A program made the translations under genes and the position numbers. The notes beneath the pieces are model-generated. The model saw only the letters and a list, made by a program, of their open reading frames with translations. It was not told the DNA's origin and did not search any database. Below are positions 17,079 through 26,067 of a stretch of DNA of 64,000 bases, piece after piece (the first letter of the stretch is position 1; each line of letters begins with the position of its first letter). Origin of the DNA: DASWJZ01 sp964440525 (GTDB lineage Bacteria; Pseudomonadota; Alphaproteobacteria; Rhizobiales; Afifellaceae). Location: NCBI GenBank assembly GCA_964440525.1, contig CAYTTC010000001.1:74057-138056 (forward strand), in the 5' to 3' direction.

Positions 17079-18143
17079 TTAGCAGGCCGGCTTCTTGTCG
17101 GGCACATTTTTGTAGACTTCGTCGATGTTCAGCCAGAAGGGGTGCTTGCAGACGAAGTCCGCCATCTCGTCCTGGCTGACCAGGTAGATCGGCGTCTTGA
17201 CCCAAGGGATTTCTCCCGCGCCGTTATCGACGGTCGTGGTCGCACCAACATCCTTGCATTGCGCCATGGCGACGGCGGCATTGGCGCCGGCGATCGCCAT
17301 CTCGTCGGGCGCCGGCCACAGGCTGCCGAACTGCCTTCCTTCCACGATGGCCTGCGCTGATGAAAGTTCCATGTCCTGGCCGGTCACGAGAATGGAGCCG
17401 GGCTCTATCCCCGCCGCCTCGATCGCCTGCAGGACGCCGAGCGACATACCGTCATAGGAGACGAGGAACGCATCGATCTTATTGTCATTGGCGGTGAGTG
17501 CGTTCTCGGCGTTCGCCTGCGCCGGCTCGGTCTTCCACGCCGGCGTGAACTGATCCATCACGATCTTGATGTCGCCCTTCTCGACCAGCGGATCGAGGAC
17601 GACGTGATAGCCTTCCTGCATGAGCGTGGAGCCGGTCTGGCCGGCATCGCCGCCGATCAGCACGTAGTTGCCCTTCGGCACCTTGGCCACCACCTCGGTT
17701 GCCGCTTCCGCACCGCCGTCCTTGGGATCGCGGCCGATATATCCCGCCTGCGCCGCGCCGAGAATGAGGTCGTCGTATGAAGCCAGCGGAATGCCTGCCT
17801 CCGCCGCCATTTCGGCGATGCCCGCCGCCACATTGAAATCGACCGGCTGAATGACGATGGCGTCGACACCTTGGGTGATGACGTTCTCCGCCTGCGAAAT
17901 CTGGTTCTGCGCGTCGTTCTCGGCCGACTGGACGATGACTTCGTATCCAGCCGCCTCGGCGGTCTTCTTGAAGAAGGGGATGTCGGCGTTCAAATACCGG
18001 AACGCCGTCTGCTGCTTCAACATGAAGGCGATCTTCTTGGTCGTGCCCGGCGTGCAATTGTCTTGTGCGCTGGCGGGCGACACGGTCAGCGCCATGCTAG
18101 CCACGACTGCGAGCTGCAATCCCAAACTAATCTTTTTTGACAT
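17079..18143 (-). CDS. Periplasmic sugar-binding protein (Peripla_BP_4, XylF/RbsB-like)
   Basis: A 354-residue exported protein. A signal peptide (MSKKISLGLQLAVVASMA, cleavage near SPASAQ) precedes a type I periplasmic-binding fold with repeated motifs such as FFKKTAEAAGYEV, QAENVITQGVDAIVIQPVD and VGATTTVDNG. The start at 18143 is set by an AGGGAGG about six bases upstream; an upstream GTG-like extension lacks a signal sequence. Pentoses or hexoses are the usual ligands. With GH127 and LacI beside it, arabinose or a related sugar is a reasonable guess. Confidence 0.9.
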   Translation of the reverse strand: MSKKISLGLQLAVVASMALTVSPASAQDNCTPGTTKKIAFMLKQQTAFRYLNADIPFFKKTAEAAGYEVIVQSAENDAQNQISQAENVITQGVDAIVIQPVDFNVAAGIAEMAAEAGIPLASYDDLILGAAQAGYIGRDPKDGGAEAATEVVAKVPKGNYVLIGGDAGQTGSTLMQEGYHVVLDPLVEKGDIKIVMDQFTPAWKTEPAQANAENALTANDNKIDAFLVSYDGMSLGVLQAIEAAGIEPGSILVTGQDMELSSAQAIVEGRQFGSLWPAPDEMAIAGANAAVAMAQCKDVGATTTVDNGAGEIPWVKTPIYLVSQDEMADFVCKHPFWLNIDEVYKNVPDKKPAC

Positions 18144-18182
18144 CTTCACCCTCCCTGGGTCCCGGCTTAAGACCGGCTGGAT

Positions 18183-18194
18183 GTTAACGGTAAC
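18183..18194. promoter_or_regulatory. Possible LacI-type operator before the sugar-binding protein
   Basis: GTTAACGGTAAC is an imperfect 12-base inverted repeat with outer GTTA/TAAC arms and a central CG-containing core, as in many LacI-family sites. It lies 40 bases upstream of the binding-protein start and about 90 bases before the divergent lacI-type gene, so it could serve both. Confidence 0.4.
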
Positions 18195-18286
18195 TAGCAG
18201 TAATAGTGCCGTCAACAGGGGTAGCCTCAAGGCTCGCTATGTTACTTACCATCGTTTAGTGTTAGAAGATCACCGACGAGGTGTTC

Positions 18287-19324
18287 ATGGCTATTACACT
18301 GCGTGATGTCGCCCGCCGCGCCGGCGTTTCCGCGATGACGGTCTCCCGCGTGGTCAACGGCAGCGCCGGCGTCGATCCGGAAACACAGCGACGCGTCGAG
18401 CAAGCGATCCTGGAACTGGATTACGTCCCCAACCGTGTCGCGCGCGGGCTCGTTTCGCATAAGACTCGAACTGTCGGGTTGATCGTGCCCGATGTCGTAA
18501 ATCCGTTCTTCGCGCCCGTTGTTCGTGGCGCTGAGACAACCGCGCGCAAAGCTGGATACCGTGTCCTGCTTTGCAACAGCGAAGGGGATCTGCGGCTTGA
18601 ACGGGAATACGTGGAGGACCTGGTCGCGCATCGGGTCGAGGGTCTCCTGCTGGCCCCCGCAAGCGATCGATCGCGGGTGGGGCTCCTCCCGCTGTTGCGG
18701 AGCGGCTTTCCCATCGTGCTGCTTGACCGATCGCTCCCTGAGATCGATTGCGATCTCGTCGTGAGCGACAGTGTTGCCGGCGCCCGGCGCCTGACGAAGC
18801 ACCTGATCCGCGTCGGCCATCGTCGCATTGCCCATTTTACCGAGTCGGATGACGTGTCGACCGGGCGCGATCGGCTGGAGGGCTACCGCCTGGCTCTGGA
18901 AGCTGCCGGCTTGCCCTATTCCGAAGACCTAGTATTCCGCACAACGGTTGACCGAATTGGTGGCTACCGAGCCGCCCAGCAGATGCTCGGTCTTGATCCG
19001 TTGCCGACCGCGATCTTCACGGTCAACAATATGACGGCGGTGGGCGCAATGCAGGGGCTGCGTGAGCGAGGTCTGGCGGTCCCCAAAGATATCGGGCTCG
19101 TCTGCTACGACGATGTGGAGCACGTTGCCGTCCTGTCGCCGTTCATGACGGTGATGGATCAGCCGGCCGAAACCTTCGGCAGCCTCGGAGCCCAACTTCT
19201 CTTTGAAAGGATTTCGGGAAAGGCCGGCCCTAGAAGCCGCCGGATCGTGCTTCAGGCAGATTTGATAGTTCGAGAATCCTGCTGCGTGCACGTGGGGGTC
19301 CCCCAGCGGCGGGAATTAACTTAG
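18287..19324 (+). CDS. LacI family transcriptional regulator
   Basis: A 345-residue regulator. The N-terminal helix-turn-helix (TLRDVARRAGVSAMTVSRVVNG, residues 3-24) and hinge helix (YVPNRVARGLVS) are followed by a periplasmic-binding-like effector domain (VGLIVPDVVNPFF, VEGLLLAPAS, IFTVNNMTAVGAMQGL). The ATG at 18287 follows GAGG at 18278-18281. It is divergent from the XylFGH-type operon and presumably controls it, derepressed by the imported sugar or its product. Confidence 0.93.
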   Translation: MAITLRDVARRAGVSAMTVSRVVNGSAGVDPETQRRVEQAILELDYVPNRVARGLVSHKTRTVGLIVPDVVNPFFAPVVRGAETTARKAGYRVLLCNSEGDLRLEREYVEDLVAHRVEGLLLAPASDRSRVGLLPLLRSGFPIVLLDRSLPEIDCDLVVSDSVAGARRLTKHLIRVGHRRIAHFTESDDVSTGRDRLEGYRLALEAAGLPYSEDLVFRTTVDRIGGYRAAQQMLGLDPLPTAIFTVNNMTAVGAMQGLRERGLAVPKDIGLVCYDDVEHVAVLSPFMTVMDQPAETFGSLGAQLLFERISGKAGPRSRRIVLQADLIVRESCCVHVGVPQRRELT

Positions 19325-19389
19325 GTGCGGGGCACATATCTTTCTGCTGTCGCGAGCGCGCGCAAGGCTGAGCCGCGCTCTCCCGGCCA

Positions 19390-21291
19390 CTACGCTTCCA
19401 GGATCCACACCAGCATCCGGTTGGGCCCGCGGTTGTTCCAGAGATAGTAGGGCACCGCGGTCAGACCCGCCTGGCCGTGCCGCGGTGGCGTGCGGCGATA
19501 GAGATTGCCGTCCCATTCACCGGCGTCAGTCGCCTCGGCGTCGGCGACGATAGTGACGATGCCGTCGAAGAGATCGGTGCGTTGGGCAGCTTCCGCTTTC
19601 GCGTCGCGCGGCAGCTTCATCATGCCGACCGCAGTGCCGGAATTGTCGATCTGCTCCAGGCAATAGACCAGCGGCCCACGCTTCAGAGCGACCCGGCCGA
19701 CATCCATCTTGATCCGGGGATTGGCATACACCCGCTCGACAGGCATCGGCAGGTCGAGCGCGACTACGTCGCCGGCCGACCACTCTCGCATGATCTCGAC
19801 ATAGCCTCGGTCCCTCGCCTCAGCGTCGATCGGTTTGCCGTTCACCGTCACCGTCGCAGACCGCGACCAGCTTGGAATTCGGAGTTTTAGCGCAAAGCGC
19901 GTCGGAGATTTCGGGTCGATCGTCATCGCCACGCGGCCCGACCACGGATAGTCGGTCTCCTGGTGGAAGCGCACGGGCGTTCCCCCGACGACCACATTTG
20001 CGGTGTTGCCGCCATAGAGATGTACGGCGAGCATATCGGGGCCGGTCGAATAGAAGTAGCCGCCGATCGAGGCGACAAGGCGTGAGACGTTCATCGTGCA
20101 GCACGGACAGGGATGCCAGTCCCAGCGGGTGTGGCTGCCGTCGCTTTCCAGCGGGTTCTGGTAGAAATACTGGGTACCGTTCCGCGCCAGGCCCGAAAGC
20201 GCGCCGTTATAGAGCGCCAGCTCCATGACATCGGCGTAGGCGCCATCGAGCTCGAGGTTGAGCATGCGCTGGGCCCAGAAGATCAGCGCGACCGAGGCAC
20301 AGGTTTCCGCGTAGGCGGTGTCATTCGGCAAATCGTAGTCGGTGGTAAAACCCTCGTTCGCAGCCGCCGGACCAAGGCCGGCGGTCACGTACATCCGCTT
20401 GCCCGTCACGTCCTTCCAAAGCACCTCGCAGGCGCGCTGCAGTGATTCGTCGCCGAGCTCCGCGGCGAGGTCGGCCATCGCCGCATACATGTACATGGCG
20501 CGCACTGCGTGCCCGACGACCTTGTCCTGCTCGCGCACCGGCTTGTGCGACTGATTGTATTCGTAGGTTCTCTGAAAGAACTGCTTCGGATCGTCGCCGC
20601 GGGCGACCGCTTCGATGTCAAAATAGTGCGGCAGCCGGCCGCGCTCGTCGATGAAATACGCGGCGAGGTCGAGGTGCTTGCGGTCGCGCGTCACCGCATA
20701 GAGCTTGACCAGAGCGAGCTCGATCTCCTGGTGGCCGCAATAGCCCCGCTTCTGGCCCTCCCCCGGGCCAAAGGTCGCGGCGATGTGATCAACATAGCGC
20801 AGCATGATGTCGAGGAGTTTTCGCCGCCCGGTCGCCTGGAAATAGGCGACCGCGCCTTCCAGCATATGGCCGGCGCAATAGAGCTCGTGGTTGTCGCGGA
20901 GATTGCTCCAGCGCTTGTCGACCTCGTGGCCGATATACCAGCAATTCAGATAACCGTCGGGGAGCTGCGCCTTGGCCAGCTGCTCGGTGATGGCGTCGAT
21001 CTGGGCCTCGATCGTTTTGTCGCGGCGGTGCTGCAGCGCATAGCTCGCGGCCTCTATCCATTTGCCAACGTCGGAATCCCAAAAAATCTGCGTGGTGAAG
21101 TTGTGCTGATTGCGGGGGATGCGAAGCGGCGGAGGCGGCTGCGGAACATCGAGCGAATCGAGAAGGCCATGCTCGGCAAGCCGCGCATGCTGACTCGGGA
21201 TGGTGCGGGCCAGCACGGTGTCGAGGCGCTCGCGCCAGAAGTCGCCTTCGACACTGACATCCGTGAACTTGACCGGTGTGAATCGACGCAT
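19390..21291 (-). CDS. GH127 beta-L-arabinofuranosidase (DUF1680 family)
   Basis: A 633-residue glycoside hydrolase with the catalytic pattern of GH127. E329 and C331 (AYAETCAS) with C397 and C398 (HPCPCC, 395-398) match the Zn-binding Glu-Cys-Cys-Cys set of HypBA1, in which the middle Cys is the nucleophile. E313 (AANEGF) matches its acid/base Glu by spacing. There is no signal peptide, so hydrolysis should happen in the cytoplasm after uptake of an arabinofuranosyl oligosaccharide or glycoside. It is followed 41 bases upstream by a LacI regulator and a MalFG-type importer, forming one minus-strand unit. Confidence 0.9.
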   Translation of the reverse strand: MRRFTPVKFTDVSVEGDFWRERLDTVLARTIPSQHARLAEHGLLDSLDVPQPPPPLRIPRNQHNFTTQIFWDSDVGKWIEAASYALQHRRDKTIEAQIDAITEQLAKAQLPDGYLNCWYIGHEVDKRWSNLRDNHELYCAGHMLEGAVAYFQATGRRKLLDIMLRYVDHIAATFGPGEGQKRGYCGHQEIELALVKLYAVTRDRKHLDLAAYFIDERGRLPHYFDIEAVARGDDPKQFFQRTYEYNQSHKPVREQDKVVGHAVRAMYMYAAMADLAAELGDESLQRACEVLWKDVTGKRMYVTAGLGPAAANEGFTTDYDLPNDTAYAETCASVALIFWAQRMLNLELDGAYADVMELALYNGALSGLARNGTQYFYQNPLESDGSHTRWDWHPCPCCTMNVSRLVASIGGYFYSTGPDMLAVHLYGGNTANVVVGGTPVRFHQETDYPWSGRVAMTIDPKSPTRFALKLRIPSWSRSATVTVNGKPIDAEARDRGYVEIMREWSAGDVVALDLPMPVERVYANPRIKMDVGRVALKRGPLVYCLEQIDNSGTAVGMMKLPRDAKAEAAQRTDLFDGIVTIVADAEATDAGEWDGNLYRRTPPRHGQAGLTAVPYYLWNNRGPNRMLVWILEA

Positions 21292-21332
21292 CGGTGCTTC
21301 CTTCCGCCTTGCCGCTCAGGCGAGCATTGTCT

Positions 21333-22484
21333 TCATTGCCCCGGCTTGGCCTTCGACTTCGCACGATCGCCGCGTTCGACCGTGTTGGGCCGAGCTTCTG
21401 GTCCCCGACCGGCGCCGCACGATTCCCGTATGACGAGGCTGCAGGGCAGCCGGCGAACCCCGCTGAGGGTGACGCCGTCGATCAGCTCGATCAGACAGCG
21501 CCCGGCCTCGCGGCCGAGTTGCTTCAAATTCATGTCGACGGTGGTGAGCGGCGGCCGCGTCGCAGCCGCGACGATCTCCCAATTGTCGAAGCCGACCACG
21601 GAGACGGAGTCGGGAACACCGATCCCCCACTCCCGCAACGCATCGATTGCGCCGCGGGCAATCTGGTCGTTTCCGCAGAATATGGCGTCTGGAGGCGAAC
21701 GGCGGGTGGCGAAGAGTTTTGCGACCGCCTCGCGGCCCCATTCCTCCGACCAGGCGCCCGACAAATAGGAGTCTTTTGGGACCGCGATGCCATGTCGGGC
21801 GAGCTCTTTTCGATATCCGTCGCGGCGAAGCCTCACGGCTTCGAACCGCTCCGGTCCGGTGATGTGGGCGATCTTCCGCCGGCCGAGCTTGACGAGGTGC
21901 CCGGCGGCGAGCGCGGCGCCCCCCTCGTCGTCCGGCACGAGGCCAAAGGCGTCCGGCTCATCCGACTGCGAATAGACGTAGAGGAGCGGAATCTCCGAGC
22001 CGTGAACGTCGAGTCGCCGCCGCGGATCGGCCCGCCGCCCCGTGACCACGATCCCGTCGACCCGCTTGCCGAGGAGCGAATCGACGTGGCGCGCCTCGCG
22101 CTCCAGCTCGTCGGCGCCGTTGCACATGAAGACGGACATCGCGCTGTCGGAGAGATGCTCCTCCAGCCCCTCCATGATGGGGATCGAGAAGCGGCCAAAG
22201 CTGTCGCTGGTGATAAGCCCGACGGTAAAGCTCTGTCCGCGATGCAGGCTCTGGGCGAGGTCGTTCGGTCTGAAGCCCAGGTCCTTGGCGACGGCGATCA
22301 CCTTGGCGCGCGTCTCCGGACGGAGGCTGCCGCTGTTGTTGAGAGCCTTGGAGACCGTGCCGATGCTGACATTTGCGGCGCGCGCGACATCGTGGATGGT
22401 CAGCGGCGTGCGCGCCGGCCGCTTCGGCCGCTGCTCGGCAGCGCCGGCGCGCCGCATCCGACGTTTTTCCTGGCTCTCCGACAC
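21333..22484 (-). CDS. LacI family transcriptional regulator (oligosaccharide locus)
   Basis: A 383-residue LacI/GalR regulator with a 28-residue basic extension before the helix-turn-helix (TIHDVARAANVSIGTVSKAL). Hinge helix FRPNDLAQSLH and effector-domain motifs (VGLITSDSFGRFS, DGIVVTGRR, ICGNDQIARGAIDAL-like segment) follow. It starts directly after the permease stop, so it is co-transcribed with binding protein, permeases and GH127. The perfect palindrome at 25885-25902 upstream of the operon is its probable site. Confidence 0.92.
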   Translation of the reverse strand: MSESQEKRRMRRAGAAEQRPKRPARTPLTIHDVARAANVSIGTVSKALNNSGSLRPETRAKVIAVAKDLGFRPNDLAQSLHRGQSFTVGLITSDSFGRFSIPIMEGLEEHLSDSAMSVFMCNGADELEREARHVDSLLGKRVDGIVVTGRRADPRRRLDVHGSEIPLLYVYSQSDEPDAFGLVPDDEGGAALAAGHLVKLGRRKIAHITGPERFEAVRLRRDGYRKELARHGIAVPKDSYLSGAWSEEWGREAVAKLFATRRSPPDAIFCGNDQIARGAIDALREWGIGVPDSVSVVGFDNWEIVAAATRPPLTTVDMNLKQLGREAGRCLIELIDGVTLSGVRRLPCSLVIRESCGAGRGPEARPNTVERGDRAKSKAKPGQ

Positions 22485-23387
22485 TTACTTCACCACTCCG
22501 CTCAGGAAGCCCGAGACGTAGTACTTCTGCAAAAGCAGATAGAAGAGCACGCAGGGTATGATCGAGATAATGATGCCGGCCTGCAGCATTCCCCAGTCGG
22601 TCCCGCCGATGCTGGTCTCCTGCCGCGCGGCGGCGAGTACCAGCGGGAGCGTGAAGGTGGCGCCGCGATTCATGATCACCAGCGCTGCCAAGAACTCGTT
22701 CCACGAGGTGATGAAAGCGAACAGCGACACGGTGACAATCGCCGGGCGGATCGACGGCAGATAGATTTTCAGAAGCGCCTGCCAGCTGTTGCAGCCGTCG
22801 ATGACGGCAGCCTCCTCAAGCTCCTTCGGCACGGCCTCGAAGCTGTTACGCATGATGTAGAGGCTGAAGGGAATATGGATCGCCGTATGGATGATGGCGA
22901 GGCCGACAAGCGTGTTGGTGAGCTTCAGCGTCGCGAACATGAAGAAGATTGGTGTGATCAGAGCCTGATAAGGGATGATCAGGGCGAGAAGCAGGAGGAT
23001 GAAGAAGAATTCCTTCCCCGGCACTGGAAAGCGGGCGAGCGCATAGCCGGCAGGGATCGTCAGCACAAGGCTGAATACGATCGTGAGGATTGCCGTCGCC
23101 GCGCTGTTGAACAGATAAACCGGCAGACCGTCCTGGTAGCCCCACAGCTTCGCATAGCTGTCGAGACTCAATTCATGTGTGAAGTAGGTCGGCGGTATCG
23201 CAGCCTGCTCCATTGTGCTTTTGAACGACGCGAGCACCGTCACGACGAGCGGCGCCAGCATGATGGCGCAGATTGCGATGCAGAGCGCGCCCGCGAGGTA
23301 CTTCGTCCGGCCGTCCCAGAGGCTCCAAAGCCTTGCGTGCGAAGTCGGCCGGGCTTGCAGGGCGTAGTCGGCGCTCGCGGATGTCAT
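22485..23387 (-). CDS. ABC sugar transporter permease (MalG/UgpE type)
   Basis: A 300-residue inner-membrane permease with six predicted spans. The EAA loop reads PKELEEAAVIDGCNSWQAL (about residues 191-209), as in the carbohydrate CUT1 family. It pairs with the MalF-type permease encoded 19 bases upstream. No ATPase gene is found in this operon, so a shared MsmK-type ATPase encoded elsewhere must power it, as is common for CUT1 importers. Confidence 0.92.
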   Translation of the reverse strand: MTSASADYALQARPTSHARLWSLWDGRTKYLAGALCIAICAIMLAPLVVTVLASFKSTMEQAAIPPTYFTHELSLDSYAKLWGYQDGLPVYLFNSAATAILTIVFSLVLTIPAGYALARFPVPGKEFFFILLLLALIIPYQALITPIFFMFATLKLTNTLVGLAIIHTAIHIPFSLYIMRNSFEAVPKELEEAAVIDGCNSWQALLKIYLPSIRPAIVTVSLFAFITSWNEFLAALVIMNRGATFTLPLVLAAARQETSIGGTDWGMLQAGIIISIIPCVLFYLLLQKYYVSGFLSGVVK

Positions 23388-23406
23388 CTCGTCGCTGCCA
23401 TCGCGT

Positions 23407-24285
23407 TCACGCGTGTGTACGGCGGGAGAGCCACATCTGCACGACCGTGCAGGCGAGGATGATCACCGCCAGAATAAGGGAGAGCGTCGCTCCGTAGCCG
23501 AGCTTCAGGTACGGAAAGGAGTTGAGGTAGAGCCAGAATACCGACGACGCCGTTTGGTTGAACGGCTGGCCGGCGGTCATCAGGAAGAACTGGTCGAAGG
23601 CGAGCAGCGAGCCGATGATGCTGAAGAGCGTCACCACGAGGATCGTGCGTGCCGTCAGCGGCAATGTTATCCGCCACACGCGCTGCCAATAGCCGGCGCC
23701 GTCGACCAGCGTCGCCTCGTTGATCTCCTGCGGGATCGCCTGGATTGCCGCGACAAAGAGGAGCATGCCGAACCCGACCACCTTCCAAACGATGGACACG
23801 ATCACCGCCCAGAGCGCGCGATCCGCGTCCTCGCCGAACCAGACGACCGGCTTGTCGACGATTCCAATATCGAGCAGGAAGCGATTGATGAGGCCGTAAT
23901 GGTAGCTGAACAGCCAGTACCAGAGGAGGCTCGACACGCTGAGGCCGAAGACCACAGGCACGAAGACGATGCCGCGCGTGATCCTGCGGAGCAGCGTGTT
24001 CGGCGCCACGAGCAGCGCGATCAGGAAGCCGAGCACCATCAGGATCGGCGTGATGTAGATGGTGTATTTGAGCGTAAACCCGAGCGACACCCAGAACTGG
24101 CGGTCGTGGTAAGCCTTCACGTAGTTCGCCACACCGACCCAGCGCGCCGGCTCGATGATCGACCAGTTGTGGAACGACATCCACACCATCTGGATAAGCG
24201 GATAGACCGTGAAGGCGAGAACGAAGGCGAGCGCTGGGGCCAGGTAGAGAAGCCCAAGAAGCTTACCGCGCCCGGTCGAATACAT
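23407..24285 (-). CDS. ABC sugar transporter permease (MalF/UgpA type)
   Basis: A permease of 292 residues from the ATG at 24285. A TTG at 24354 would add 23 polar residues (starting MSESTRDRP) and cannot be excluded. Hydrophobic spans start at GLLYLAPALAFVLAF. The EAA loop reads PQEINEATLVDGAGYWQR. It forms the heterodimeric CUT1 channel with the following MalG-type protein. Confidence 0.88.
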   Translation of the reverse strand: MYSTGRGKLLGLLYLAPALAFVLAFTVYPLIQMVWMSFHNWSIIEPARWVGVANYVKAYHDRQFWVSLGFTLKYTIYITPILMVLGFLIALLVAPNTLLRRITRGIVFVPVVFGLSVSSLLWYWLFSYHYGLINRFLLDIGIVDKPVVWFGEDADRALWAVIVSIVWKVVGFGMLLFVAAIQAIPQEINEATLVDGAGYWQRVWRITLPLTARTILVVTLFSIIGSLLAFDQFFLMTAGQPFNQTASSVFWLYLNSFPYLKLGYGATLSLILAVIILACTVVQMWLSRRTHA

Positions 24286-24421
24286 GCCCGTCACCAATTT
24301 CGTCCAAATGCCACCTTTTCCGCAGCGAGGTCTATCACGCGTGCTTTCGGACAACCCCGCAAAAATGGCCGCGGCGCTTCTTGCCGCGGCCGAGTGGTCG
24401 CAAGTCTTGGAGGAAGTGCGA

Positions 24422-25684
24422 CTATTGAGCTGCGACTGCGTTCATCTGATCCTTCGCATCGGCGATGATCTGGTCAATCGGATCGTCAGTGTAATAGACG
24501 CGCTGCAGCATCTGCAGCCAGGGACCCTGCGGCGAGTTGATCTGCTCGAAGAAGGTCAGCGTGTAGGGCGTCTGGCCTACCGACAACGCCTTCGCCACGT
24601 CCTGAACGAGCGGCTCGGCCTTGAAGTATTGATTGTCGGTCATGTCGGAGCGCGTGGTGAGGTTGAGGAGCTTGGCGTAACCCTCGACCTGAACTTCATC
24701 CGAAAGCAGGAACTTCATGAAGTCCACCGCGTCATCGACGCGCGTTGAGCCCTTCGGGATAACGACGAGGTCGCCGCCGATGAACGAGGCGTACTTGCCC
24801 GCCTCGAGACCCGGAAGCAGGCTGATGCCGAACTTGATATTCGGATTTTGGTCGCGGGCCAGCGTGATGTTGAAGTTGCCCGTGCCCATCATGCCAAGGT
24901 TGCCGGCGCCGAAGCGCTTGGCGAAGGTCTCGCCGTTCTCGGCGCGGGCGTCGTCATGCACGTTGCCGGACTTTGCCATCGAGCGCAGCCACTCGAGGAC
25001 AGGCTTGAGGTTGTCGCCAACGAGGGGCTCGTCGCCCGGACCTGCCGTTTCGATCTTGACGCCGGAAGCCCAGAGCAGCGGGCCGACGGTGAAGATGTTG
25101 CAGCCGGCGCAGGAGCCGGGGAGGAAGTACCCTTTCACGTCGCCGCCGAGGGCGGTGATCTTGTCGGCGTATTCGCGGATCTCGGCAAGGCTCGTCGGCG
25201 GCTTGTTCGGGTCAAGCCCGGCCTTCTCGAAAAGGTCGGTGTTGTAGAATAGCGCCGACACGTCGGCGTAGAGCGGAACGCCGAAGAGCTTGCCTTCGTA
25301 CGTCGCGACCGTCATGTGGCCCGGGCTCGCCGTTGTGAGTTCCGGCCAGTCCTTGATCTTGTCGGTAATGTCGACGAGCTGTCCCGCCTTCTCGAATTGC
25401 GGCGCGTAGATCAGATCCATGCCCATCAGATCGGGAACGTCACCGGAGGCGATTGCCTGGGCGAGTTTCGCGACCATTTCGGCGTGGGGGATGTAGGTGA
25501 GATTGATCTTGCGGTCCGGATTGGCCGCATTCCACATCTCGACGAGCTTATCGACCATGCCGGCGTTGCCGCCGCTCCGCTCCCACATCTGCAAGTCTTC
25601 GGCCAACGCCGGCGCCGACACCGCGAGCATCGCGGCTGCCGACAGGCCGACGGCCAGTCTGCTCAAGGTTTTTGAAACTTTCAT
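24422..25684 (-). CDS. Extracellular sugar-binding protein (SBP_bac_1, CUT1)
   Basis: A 420-residue exported binding protein, first gene of the minus-strand GH127/CUT1 operon. The signal peptide (MKVSKTLSRLAVGLSAAAML, cleavage after APALA) starts at an ATG preceded by AGGGAGGGAG, which rules out the longer reading upstream. The mature protein shows SBP_bac_1 features (LVEMWNAANPD, GDVPDLMGMD, YEGKLFGVPLYAD, NTDLFEKAGLDPN). CUT1 binding proteins capture di- and oligosaccharides, fitting a substrate for the cytoplasmic GH127 enzyme. Confidence 0.93.
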   Translation of the reverse strand: MKVSKTLSRLAVGLSAAAMLAVSAPALAEDLQMWERSGGNAGMVDKLVEMWNAANPDRKINLTYIPHAEMVAKLAQAIASGDVPDLMGMDLIYAPQFEKAGQLVDITDKIKDWPELTTASPGHMTVATYEGKLFGVPLYADVSALFYNTDLFEKAGLDPNKPPTSLAEIREYADKITALGGDVKGYFLPGSCAGCNIFTVGPLLWASGVKIETAGPGDEPLVGDNLKPVLEWLRSMAKSGNVHDDARAENGETFAKRFGAGNLGMMGTGNFNITLARDQNPNIKFGISLLPGLEAGKYASFIGGDLVVIPKGSTRVDDAVDFMKFLLSDEVQVEGYAKLLNLTTRSDMTDNQYFKAEPLVQDVAKALSVGQTPYTLTFFEQINSPQGPWLQMLQRVYYTDDPIDQIIADAKDQMNAVAAQ

Positions 25685-25884
25685 GGGCTCCCTCCCTACA
25701 AGAGACGACTCGCCGACTGGTGTCGGTTCACTGTTGTTGCGCCCGCCGAACTGACCGGCGCGGCAAACCACCGGATGCTCGAGTTTCCGCTCGGCCGCGG
25801 AGCGCGCCGCCGACCCGCCTATATGCAGCGGAATCAGCAAACTCCCCTTTCTTATCAGCGACTTATCTGAACATAGGTCGCGTT

Positions 25885-25902
25885 TAGGAAAAGCTTTTCC
25901 TA
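25885..25902. promoter_or_regulatory. Perfect 18-bp palindrome, probable LacI-family operator
   Basis: TAGGAAAAGCTTTTCCTA is a perfect 18-base palindrome in the 383-base divergent region (25685-26067) between the CUT1 binding-protein gene and the FAD oxidoreductase gene. It lies about 200 bases before the binding-protein start in a locally AT-rich stretch suitable for promoters. The nearest regulator is the LacI protein of the same operon. The rest of the region holds nothing recognisable. Confidence 0.6.
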
Positions 25903-26067
25903 GTCATTTGGAGCACGAATTTTTCGATCCGGCAAGAGGGCGTATGTGTGAAGCGCTCGGTTCGCGGCTCGCGAGGGCCTCGGGGGCCGACGGCTTCTTG
26001 TTCCAAGCGAAGCGCCCTATTGTCGGCACCTCACACTTCCTTCTCGACCGGTACGACGAGCGAGCCA

